From: Pleurobrachia bachei
Taxonomy: Eukaryota; Ctenophora; Tentaculata; Cydippida; Pleurobrachiidae
Direction: 5' to 3'
Assembly: GCA_000695325.1 (NCBI GenBank)
Contig: AVPN01000549.1
Location: 14,990-47,029 of the forward strand
DNA: 32,040 nt
This document shows positions 11,601 to 20,582 of the stretch, piece after piece; the first letter of the stretch is position 1; the number at the start of each line of letters is the position of its first letter. The notes under the pieces were generated by a model. That model was not told where the DNA came from. It saw nothing but the letters and a program-made list of their open reading frames with translations, and ran no database searches. The position numbers and the translations under genes were made by a program.

Positions 11601-11662
11601 TGGAGTTGGTGAGCGTAGCTGCAATTGGTATTGAAATCTATCCGGGTCTGGGTAGGTATCAT
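5646..11662 (-). CDS. TRAPPC9: TRAPPC9 (Trs120/NIBP), TRAPPII subunit
   Basis: TRAPPC9 is a scaffold subunit of the TRAPPII complex acting in Golgi and endosome traffic. Exons: 11662-11542, 11423-11268, 11151-11009, 10906-10729, 10617-10489, 9369-9141, 8999-8660, 8545-8253, 8158-7996, 7114-5646; about 1073 residues (human about 1150). Collinear matches with human include HKKHLGDLYLLVGNAEKALE (human RKHVGDLCLQAGMLQDSL), VWVGAAYEGQCCA (LWLGAALEGLCSA), EACSILTTEIFYCLEDLYPI, and DVCWVAEEFGTVVVKLENP (DVCEVQLMVYNP). The last large exon holds the Ig-like C-terminal half. The start ATG at 11662 lies 142 bp after the nearest INTS9 stop. Exons 1-5 exist in two further copies upstream, and the 5' part of exon 10 is duplicated at 7797. 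The exon 8/9 junction is out of phase as I read it (exon 8 leaves two bases, exon 9 needs none), so a small exon or indel may be missed. Confidence 0.92.
6539..7912. repeat. Tandem duplication, about 0.68 kb x2 (TRAPPC9 last exon 5' part)
   Basis: Copy 1 is about 6539-7218 and copy 2 about 7219-7912. The unit contains the acceptor and the first about 190 codons of the last TRAPPC9 exon plus part of the preceding intron. I count roughly ten base differences, and the coding part gives identical amino acids up to the breakpoint, so exon differences are synonymous. Confidence 0.9.
7187..7797 (-). pseudogene. TRAPPC9: Duplicate truncated TRAPPC9 last exon
   Basis: It starts with the same acceptor and GEVECYPSTVTIYPKQ reading as the full exon at 7114 and is in phase with exon 9. 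After HIEEVLSVIV it leaves the homology and stops within about 11 codons at 7187. Because it is nearer exon 9, its acceptor is met first by the spliceosome. Use of it would give a TRAPPC9 lacking about 290 C-terminal residues, so it is either an alternative terminal exon or inert. Confidence 0.75.
9370..10488 (-). other. Large TRAPPC9 intron 5
   Basis: At 1.1 kb this is several times longer than the neighbouring introns. No exon is recognised. Short coding-like stretches occur on the plus strand around 9880-10030 and 10130-10320, interrupted by stops, with no family I can name. It may hold a decayed gene or element. Confidence 0.5.
10655..10725. repeat. AT-rich direct repeat in TRAPPC9 intron 4
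   Basis: AACTAATTGATTTG followed by GGCCATTAATTA occurs twice in succession (about 30-bp period). It is also present in units b (12559-12627) and c (14431-14500) of the triplication. Confidence 0.8.
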
Positions 11663-11804
11663 GTTGTTCTACATTTTCTGAACACACTTCTACTGCACAA
11701 AGTTATCGGTGTCAATATATTGTGAAGATTTGATATAGTGAATAAAATACGTTTGTTAGATTAGCATCGAACAATAAAAAAGATAAAACAATAAATTACA
11801 ATGA

Positions 11805-12364
11805 TTAGAGATGAATAAGAAGTGATATGAGACTTGATAAAATTGTCTGTCTGAGCTCCCCAGAGTTTGTTGTTATAGAAACGTTCCCTGTAGCAGATAG
11901 GACTACTGATGAAGTGTCTGAGAGAATTATCTGATGGCTCGCACCACCTGCGAGGGGCTCCACTCTGGAGGGGGTTAGGCCTTGAGACGATAGGGCCGCT
12001 ATAACATCTTGGATATCCAGCTCACCAAATAAACTCTGAAATGGTTTGTTGAGTAAGGGGTGAGACAACAAGACATTAGATACAAGGGATCAGTGAGTGA
12101 GATAATACCATTCACCGACCTGAGAGCGGGGTTGTCTGTCTGAGGGGTGTAGGACGGGTCTGTTGTTCCGTGCTGACACAGTCCCTGTTACCCGTGATGC
12201 CAGTTGATATCTCTGTTTCTCCAGGCCCCCTCTAGTGAGGGGTTGGAACTCCACCCTCTCTATCAGGGCGGGGGATATCTCTATTGGGATGGAGGTGAGG
12301 GGCTGGATCAGGTTGATCGTGTCACCAAACCCTAGCTCTACATACTCCTCCGCTGTATCACGAC
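11805..12364 (-). pseudogene. INTS9: INTS9 exons 10-11, extra copy (unit a)
   Basis: Exon 10 (12364-12120) and exon 11 (12035-11805) duplicate the INTS9 C-terminus with identical reading in exon 11. No INTS9 exons 1-9 lie directly upstream, so it has no promoter of its own. It could only be reached by long-range splicing over units b and c. Confidence 0.85.
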
Positions 12365-12429
12365 CTGAGGGAGGAATTGTTAATGGTTGCCCTTCATATT
12401 ATTCAGAGAACACAAACTATCTAATCCTG

Positions 12430-13563
12430 CTTTCTCAGCATTACCCACTAGCAGGTAGAGGTCACCAAGGTGCTTCTTGTGTCGTCCCTGGACCCTCCTT
12501 CTACCTGTCTTACCATCCTCTGGGGCACATGATGGGGTTAGTTTCGATTGATGGTTAATAACTAATTAACTAATTGATTTGAGGCCATTAATTAAGTAAC
12601 TAATTGATTTGGGGGCCATTGATTAATTACCTAGACCAGATCGGGACCTCTCGTAGGGGCTATACAAGATCTGAGGACAGTACTTCTCAGCACTCATCTC
12701 TATAGACTTCCTTGCCAAGATAGAGAACAGAGCCTGCGTGAACTCTCCTAGAAGTGCTGTCAGCTCCTCACAGTGCACTGAGCTCACATCCAACCCACAG
12801 GGGATAACCTAGGGAGAGAAGTTGTTGATATCACTGAGCCTGTCTATAGAAAAGAATCGTATATCTCTCTTGTCTGACTAAAAAAGCCCCTCCCTTCTCT
12901 CTAGATTTACCATTATGTCCGGTTTTATACAGTCTGGAGGGACGGTAAGGGGGGATGTAGCAAATATCACACACCGAGAATCTATAACAAATATCTCGTT
13001 CCTCTTCTTTAGCTTCTCATAACTATCCTTGATACTTATCACCTCCTTTTCAGCTGGGAATAAATTAAATTATCACTGCGTTACAGAGTAATAAAATGTC
13101 TGAACATGGTATTTACTATTTAGTTTTTGAAACCCAGTCAATGCAGCCGTTCCCTATACCTGTTTTTCCAGTGCTAGTGACGAGATTAACACACAGTAGC
13201 CCGGCAGGTTGTCGGTAGTGTTGCAAGTCTGCCCAGTCGGAGAGAAGGGGTGTACCAGCTAGGATAAACCTGGCATTCAGGTGTGGTCGATTGGGAAGAG
13301 GTACCTTACTGAACTCTGTGGGGAGAGGGGGGAATTAGTATAATCTGGGGAGAGAATCTCTGGGGATATTACTAATATTCCAGTAGGGGTTGTAATTTGT
13401 ACAAACAAGTACTAGCTGAACTGTATAAAGTGTATATCTTACCCTGGGGAAGTAGTTCCAGGAAGGCATCGTCAATAAACCCCACAGAGTGGAGAGAGAT
13501 GTGGAGTTGGTGAGCGTAGCTGCAGTTGGTATTGAAGTCTATCCGGGTCTGGGTGGGTATCAT
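12430..13563 (-). pseudogene. TRAPPC9: TRAPPC9 5' fragment (unit b)
   Basis: Exons 1 (13563-13443), 2 (13315-13160), 3 (13053-12911), 4 (12808-12631) and part of 5 (12519 to about 12430) are intact in frame, with the same ATG and upstream region as unit a. Exon 5 is cut at the unit junction and is followed by INTS9 exon 10a. The fragment could start a TRAPPC9 transcript only if splicing skipped to downstream exons. Confidence 0.85.
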
Positions 13564-13700
13564 ATTCTACATTTTCTGAACACTTCTACTGCGCAAAGTT
13601 ATCGGTGTCAATATATTGTGAAGATTTGATATAGTGAATAAAATACGTTTGTTAGATTAGCATCGAACAATAAAAAAGATAAAACAATAAATTACAATGA

Positions 13701-14260
13701 TTAGAGATGAATAAGAAGTGATATGAGACTTGATAAAATTGTCTGTCTGAGCTCCCCAGAGTTTGTTGTTATAGAAACGTTCCCTGTAGCAGATAGGACT
13801 ACTGATGAAGTGTCTGAGAGAATTATCTGATGGCTCGCACCACCTGCGAGGGGTTCCACTCTGGAGGGGGTTAGGCCTTGAGACGATAGGGCCGCTATAA
13901 CATCTTGGATATCCAGCTCACCAAATAAACTCTGAAATGGTTTGTTGAGTAAGGGGTGAGACAACAAGACATTAGATACAAGGGATCAGTGAGTGAGATA
14001 ATACCATTCACCGACCTGAGAGCGGGGTTGTCTGTCTGAGGGGTGTAGGACGGGTCTGTTGTTCCGTGCTGACACAGTCCCTGTTACCCGTGATGCCAGT
14101 TGATATCTCTGTTTCTCCAGGCCCCCTCTAGTGAGGGGTTGGAACTCCACCCTCTCTATCAGGGCGGGGGATATCTCTATTGGGATGGAGGTGAGGGGCT
14201 GGATCAGGTTGATCGTGTCACCAAACCCTAGCTCTACATACTCCTCCGCTGTATCACGAC
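13701..14260 (-). pseudogene. INTS9: INTS9 exons 10-11, extra copy (unit b)
   Basis: Exon 10 (14260-14016) and exon 11 (13931-13701) again duplicate the INTS9 C-terminus and keep their reading frame. They sit between the 5' TRAPPC9 fragments of units b and c. Confidence 0.85.
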
Positions 14261-14325
14261 CTGAGGGAGGAATTGTTAATGGTTGCCCTTCATATTATTC
14301 AGAGAACACAAACTATCTAATCCTG

Positions 14326-15425
14326 GTAGAGGTCACCAAGGTGCTTCTTGTGTCGTCCCTGGACCCTCCTTCTACCTGTCTTACCATCCTCTGGGGCACA
14401 TGATGGGGTTAGTTTCGATTGATGGTTAATAACTAATTAACTAATTGATTTGAGGCCATTAATTAAGTAACTAATTGATTTGGGGGCCATTAATTAATTA
14501 CCTAGACCAGATCGGGACCTCTCGTAGGGGCTATACAGGATCTGGGGACAGTACTTCTCCGCACTCATCTCTATAGACTTCCTTGCCAAGATAGAGAACA
14601 GAGCCTGCGTGAACTCTCCTAGAAGTGCTGTCAGCTCCTCACAGTGCACTGAGCTCACATCCAACCCACAGGGGATAACCTAGGGAGAGATGTTGATGAT
14701 ATCACTGAGCCTGTCTATAGAAAAGAATCGTATATCTCTCTTGTCTGACTAAAAAAGCCCCTCCCTTCTCTCTAGATTTACCATTATGTCCGGTTTTATA
14801 CAGTCTGGAGGGACGGTAAGGGGGGATGTAGCAAATATCACACACCTAGAATCTATAACAAATATCTCGTTCCTCTTCTTTAGCTTCTCATAACTATCCT
14901 TGATACTTATCACCTCCTTTTCAGCTGGGAATAAATTAAATTATCACTGCGTTACAGAGTAATAAAATGTCTGAACATGGTATTTACTATTTAGTTTTTG
15001 AAACCCAGTCAATGCAGCCGTTCCCTATACCTGTTTTTCCAGTGCTAGTGACGAGATTAACACACAGTAGCCCGGCAGGTTGTCGGTAGTGTTGCAAGTC
15101 TGACCAGTCGGAGAGAAGGGGTGTACCAGCTAAGATAAACCTCGCATTCAGGTGTGGTCGATTGGGAAGGGGTACCTTACTGAACTCTGTGGGGAGAGGG
15201 GGGAATTAGTATAATCTGGGGAGAGAATCTCTGGGGATATTACAAATATTCCAGTAGGGGTTGTAACTTGTACAAACAAGTACTAGCTGAACTGTATATC
15301 TTACCCTGGGGAAGTAGTTCCAGGAAGGCATCGTCAATAAACCCCACAGAGTGGAGAGAGATGTGGAGTTGGTGAGCGTAGCTGCAATTGGTATTGAAAT
15401 CTATCCGGGTCTGGGTAGGTATCAT
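14326..15425 (-). pseudogene. TRAPPC9: TRAPPC9 5' fragment (unit c)
   Basis: Exons 1 (15425-15305), 2 (15186-15031), 3 (14924-14782), 4 (14679-14502) and part of 5 (14390 to about 14326) are open. It is the first TRAPPC9 start met downstream of the complete INTS9 gene, 142 bp after its stop. It is headed correctly but tailless. Confidence 0.85.
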
Positions 15426-15567
15426 GTTGTTCTACATTTTCTGAACACACTTCTACTGCACAAAGTTATCGGTGTCAATATATTGTGAAGATTTGATATA
15501 GTGAATAAAATACGTTTGTTAGATTAGCATCGAACAATAAAAAAGATAAAACAATAAATTACAATGA

Positions 15568-18500
15568 TTAGAGATGAATAAGAAGTGATATGAGACTTGA
15601 TAAAATTGTCTGTCTGAGCTCCCCAGAGTTTGTTGTTATAGAAACGTTCCCTGTAGCAGATAGGACTACTGATGAAGTGTCTGAGAGAATTATCTGATGG
15701 CTCGCACCACCTGCGAGGGGCTCCACTCTGGAGGGGGTTAGGCCTTGAGACGATAGGGCCGCTATAACATCTTGGATATCCAGCTCACCAAATAAACTCT
15801 GAAATGGTTTGTTGAGTAAGGGGTGAGACAACAAGACATTAGATACAAGGGATCAGTGAGTGAGATAATACCATTCACCGACCTGAGAGCGGGGTTGTCT
15901 GTCTGAGGGGTGTAGGACGGGTCTGTTGTTCCGTGCTGACACAGTCCCTGTTACCCGTGATGCCAGTTGATATCTCTGTTTCTCCTGGCCCCCTCTAGTG
16001 AGGGGCTGGAACTCTACCCTCTCTATCAGGGCGGGGGATATCTCTATTGGGATGGAGGTGAGGGGCTGGATCAGGTTGATCGTGTCACCAAACCCTAGCT
16101 CTACATACTCCTCCGCTGTATCACGACCTGAGGGAGGAATTGTTAATGGTTGCCCTTCATATTATTCAGAGAACACAAACTATCTAATCCTGATTTGAGT
16201 TTAGAGGGTGTTTCTCCTCCCTTACCCAGAGTTAGATCATGTCGTGTGGGATGCCCAAAGGGTGGTCTGAAGTAGGTTGGGGATGTCACAACTGTTCGGG
16301 GTTTTATCTCCTTGATCAACTTTGTAGCCTGATCATGAAGAGATTAGAGAATGTAAAATAGTACAAAATATTTTAAACTCCTTACAACACACAACAGCAG
16401 TTATCCATCTCACCTGTTCAAAGTCGATGCTGGGGTCAATTGGGCAGAAGTAGGATCTCATGGCCATTGGGAGGAAGGGGGCCAGGGTCGGGGAGTAGGG
16501 GTACTCTGGTTCTATCATGATCACCACATTTCGTGGGTCATCCCTCCACTTCTCAAGCAACAACACCGAGTCACCGCATCTAGGGGAGGGGGAGGCTTTA
16601 GAATGAGGCTGAGAGGAAGAGAAAGCTTTATGATTAGGTTGAGAGAAAGAGATAGGGAGAGAGAGATGCATTCTCCTAACCTCAGAGAGGGATGACCAGC
16701 GAAGACAATACACGGGTTCCTATACACCTCCCCCATCCCATCAGCAACACTATTGAAGTGATGTATCCTCTTACTCTTGATCAGCTGGGAGTGTACAAAC
16801 GGTAACTCTGGGACATATAACTTAGCCTGCTTCCTGAGGGGGTGAAAGGAGTCTATACAATCAGAGCTAGGAGGGTCAGAGTCGTATGGAGCATGGATAA
16901 GTAATATGGGGTGGGGTGGGGTGGGACCTACGCGTCATTCAGCCACTCTCCATAAATATCAGGGTGTGCGAGTGCGGCGTCAGCAACTGGAGAGACAATA
17001 ATCAGAGGGACCTCTGGTAGAAGGTGTTTATTGAGATGTGATATCAGCCATTCAATCAGGTCTAATAGCACACCAGTACTGTGACATGGTATCAACACAT
17101 TACCACCCTGCTTCACGTGCTCTGTAACCAGATTACACACTTCCTGGTGGGGGATAATACTGGATCACTGGTGGGGGTGGGTTACCAGGTCAGTACATTG
17201 AATTAATGGATCAATTGATCTGCTATTGGCTTGTTTTGTTCAAACCTTAGCGCTAACTGTAGTCAGAGCCTGGCAACTATTGGCATGGTTTCTGGATTTT
17301 GTAATAAAATCTTGTAAGTAATAATGCAGCCAGCCAAGTAATGATTGTAGAGATTATATCAGAAATACAGAATCCACTGTCCTATACTCACAGTGAGTTT
17401 ATTGCTGGGAGAGTATACGGGGTTTAGTGCGAGATTCCCCAACAGTAACACATTCGGATTAGCAAGACTAACCACCTCCATCGGTAGAGTGTGGTTAGTT
17501 AGTTTGCTAGAGGAGGACACATATGACACCTTGTAATCTCCGGCCTTGATGACCCAATTAGCACTGCCAATACTGTGGCCAGCAGGTACAGGTACACACT
17601 TGACAAGACCAAACAGATCCAGCTCTTCGTTATATCTGGGGGGTGGGGTTGTACGGCCGATGTGAGAGAAATCTTACAGTATCGTTTAGTTTGTAACCTA
17701 GTACGTACGGAAGACCCAATTTTGTGCAGCAGACTACCTATAGAATATAGTGACTGCACCACCATTACCTGACGGGTGTAATTCTAGAGAAACATTCCTC
17801 TATAGTATCACGTTTATAGATGCTCCTTAGATCCCCAAGTCTCCTGAATGAGGGGTGAACAGAGGATGGAACTGACTTCATGTCAACATCTTTCCTCCTT
17901 ACTGGCGCCTGTTCTGTGTATCTGGGTGGAGAGAAAAGTACAGGGCACAACACATCTAGTGAATCCAGGATATTCTTCCCCACAATACTCCATGGTGTAG
18001 TAACAAACAAACAAAGAAACAAACAACCCTTGACCTACTTGGTAAGGGCTATGAGAGCAAGTTGGCCCATAAGGACACAAGGCTCTGTAGCGTATACCCG
18101 CCCACTGAAGGCTGGATCCATTACCAGATAGGGCAGGGCACTCATCTGGGGGGGGGGATGATGTGATGCCTTTTGTGATGTTCTAACCGGAGTGCGGGTA
18201 AAGAGAGAGAGGGTCGAACAGGGATCAAGGGTTGTGTTGAAACCTCATGGGTCTACACATTTCTAAATATTATACCTGCGAACTATTGGTGACTAGGATG
18301 GCGTCAACAATGGACATGTCAATAGAGTCAGGGGGTAGAAGGTGTAGATCTGAGTTAACCAGTACACTACCTCCTGCTGTCCTCTTTAATACCTAAACAG
18401 TATGTCTTTACTACCGCTGGATCCACATTACCTTCGCCCCCCATTATTACCTGCAGTACCTCCGTCCTCCACCCCTCAATTATAATACATACTACCTGTG

Positions 18501-18675
18501 GGTTTTCAAAGCATCCAGGCAAGTTTCCAAGTCGTGGAGTGTGGATGGGAGAGAGGGGCAGGAAGGCAGTTAGAGAGGACACATCTGCTCCACAATCTAA
18601 CATGATGTGGACATTGTTCAACTTGATAACCACACAACAGGAGTGGTCCAGGTTGCCATAGTTAGCTATCTTCAT
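15568..18675 (-). CDS. INTS9: Integrator complex subunit 9 (INTS9)
   Basis: INTS9 pairs with the INTS11 endonuclease in the Integrator complex, which cleaves snRNA and paused Pol II transcripts. Eleven exons: 18675-18496, 18392-18276, 18145-18039, 17921-17769, 17635-17392, 17143-16932, 16833-16681, 16579-16414, 16328-16226, 16127-15883, 15798-15568. All junctions are GT-AG and in phase, giving 636 residues (human 658). It begins MKIANYGNLDHSCCVVIKLN and keeps IMLDCGADVSS. Other matches are YATEPCVLMGQL, GGNVLIPCHSTGVLLDLIEW, NPCIVFAGHPSLR and YFCPIDPSIDFEQ. The metal-binding HxHxDH region reads TNSSQMSALPY, so the nuclease fold is inactive, as known for INTS9. The last exon is the INTS11-binding C-terminal domain. 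The start directly follows a CT-rich tract and CTAG, 133 bp after a duplicate MMS22L stop. Confidence 0.96.
16908..16925 (+). other. G-quadruplex motif at INTS9 exon 6 donor
   Basis: GGGGTGGGGTGGGGTGGG ends directly beside the six donor bases of INTS9 exon 6 (16931-16926). It is on the template strand; the transcript carries the C-rich complement immediately after the 5' splice site. Confidence 0.7.
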
Positions 18676-18704
18676 ACTAGATTGAGGGAGGACGAGAGTT
18701 GGGG
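18676..18704 (-). promoter_or_regulatory. 3' splice-site-like tract before the INTS9 ATG
   Basis: A pyrimidine-rich stretch ends in CTAG, one base before the INTS9 ATG. The duplicate before 20447 keeps the layout and ends in ATAG. Confidence 0.45.
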
Positions 18705-18808
18705 AAATATGGAGTCATGAATTAGAAAACTGCACATAAATGGTTGTTTAAAAACTGTAAAATGTGTATTGAGTATTTACAAAATGTAACAAATTTATAG
18801 CAAAGTTA

Positions 18809-20293
18809 TTAAATAAGATTAAAAACTTTGTCCCTTAGCCTGGTATAAGCATCGCCAGCCCTGCCCCTCAGTTCCCCCTCCAAGGTCTCTAAAGTTGCAG
18901 CAACACCTTTCACAGCACCCAAATCACACAACACACTAATTGTTTCAATAACAACAGAAACATTATTCCTAGCATTACCACTCACAAACACTCTGAGTGA
19001 TTCTGAGATATCCGGTGCGTCATGTTTAGTTTTATGAAGGAGTACTCTGAGTAGACCCGACACACGTGTCAAAATATTTGGCGGTGATTTGGGGCCCAGA
19101 GAGTTACACGTGAATAATACCTGACACAAAAAGGGGAACAGTTTCTGTAGATCGTGGCACAGGATTTCAGGATCTGCTGTTCTCTCCTCAAGATGGTTGA
19201 GAAATGACAGGAATGCATGGAGTTTTTCAGGGGGCATAGGTAGTTTAGTATACCCTCGACTAGGTTCTGCTATGTAGTTTGCAAAAGATAACCGAAATGA
19301 TCTGGCTGATTTGCTGATACCGTCTCTGAAGGAAGAGGCAAATAGGGAGGGGAGAAAAGGGTTGGATTGTTCCACGTCTTTTAGTGAGACACAACTAAAT
19401 ATCTCATCGAATACTCGCATCACATTCTTTAGAAACAGATTGTTTGATCTGTAGGAGAGTTTAGCGAGTCCAGACCAGATCTGAGGGCTAACTGCAACCA
19501 TCATCTTTCTATCGAGGCACTTGTCTCGAACCAGGAAGAACGTTTGGAAGAGCGTGATGAGAGGGGAGTCAGGTTTGGTAGGACTGTAGAGAAGATCGGG
19601 GGCACTCTCAAATAGAAACCCAACAAACTGGTATACTGACTTCTGGTTAGACGAGTTGTCCTTGATTGCTGATAATAGCAAGTCAGGCAACCCCTCAGAA
19701 ACCTTCCAGACACCTTCTTTTAGTGTCTGGGCTTCAGCAAACTGCTTACTAGCATAGGAAGATGTCAGTGATTTTATCACGTCTGTGACAACAGTAACCC
19801 GATATTCAGTCATTTGAATATCACTAAAATGCTCCATCAAGAGCCCATGAAGAGTTTTAACCAGAGATTCTTCAGCCTCTATCAGCCCTGATACATGTAA
19901 CACACAAAGTCTACAGAATACCATATTAGCAATGGGCAATCTGAACTCAACTGGAAAACTTTCTAACGTGATCCCCATCTGTCGATAAGGGTTCGATACA
20001 ATTCGGTAGATAAACTGGCATGCTAGAGGGTTGCTGAGAGATCTGGAGAGGGTTAGTATTTGTTCCAGTGTCTTGTCAGATACTTTAAACCGGGTATAAC
20101 AACCTGCAAGCAGGGAAGGAACAAATCGCGCCAGATCAGAGCGCTTCACCAGGCTCCCAAGTGGCTTCAGCAGGTATTTTGAGAGAGATGCTATCTCCAA
20201 TTCAGTGGGGGCGGTGTCTGAACTAGATACTATCCGCTCTGAGATTGTGATAACTTTACAGCATTGCTCAAACGATCCCTTCTCCCAAATCAT
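18809..20293 (-). pseudogene. MMS22L: MMS22L C-terminal fragment, duplicate
   Basis: This open frame of 494 codons matches the last part of the MMS22L exon ending at 20583, with the same stop context. It begins mid-exon at the duplication junction, fused behind INTS9 exon 1' in another frame. Despite about 9% base divergence it has no stop or frameshift, and most differences are synonymous. That is not expected of an unexpressed fragment. It may be translated from ATG at 20293 or via an unseen leader exon, or it may be a displaced allele. Confidence 0.8.
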
Positions 20294-20319
20294 CTCCAGC
20301 CAGGTTCGGAGTGTGGATG

Positions 20320-20447
20320 GGAGAGAGGGGCAGGAAGGCAGTTAGAGAGGACACATCAGCGCCACAGTCTAACATGATGTGAACATTGTTCAACTTGATA
20401 ACCACACAACAGGAGTGGTCCAGGTTGCCATAGTTCGCTATCTTCAT
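20320..20447 (-). pseudogene. INTS9: INTS9 first-exon fragment, duplicate
   Basis: From the ATG at 20447 the first about 47 codons are identical in amino acids to INTS9 exon 1 at 18675, with several synonymous base differences. Homology ends at PIHTP, where the sequence passes into MMS22L coding sequence in a different frame and stops soon after. It sits 135 bp after the MMS22L stop. Confidence 0.85.
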
Positions 20448-20582
20448 ACTATTCAGGGAGGGAGAGAGTTGGGGAAATGGTTTTACGGAACTAGAAAACT
20501 GCATAAAAATGGTAGTTTAAAAACTGTAAAATGTGTAGGTAATTGAGTATTTACAAAATGTAACAAATTTATAACAAAGTTA

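Larger units (their letters stand above)
10528..16195. repeat. Tandem triplication across the INTS9/TRAPPC9 boundary, about 1.88 kb x3
   Basis: Unit a is about 10528-12427, b about 12428-14324, c about 14325-16195. Each holds TRAPPC9 exons 5 (partial in b and c) to 1 and INTS9 exons 11 and 10. All three end at the same point in INTS9 intron 9 (ending CTAATCCTG), but the a/b and b/c junctions resume at points in TRAPPC9 exon 5 that differ by about 25 bp. TRAPPC9 introns 2 and 3 of b and c agree against a, whereas exons 1-2 of c agree with a against b. Confidence 0.95.

Noticed and set aside
18809-20293. An independent second MMS22L gene
   Set aside because: It lacks the first two thirds of the protein, begins mid-exon at a duplication junction and has no promoter of its own that I can see.
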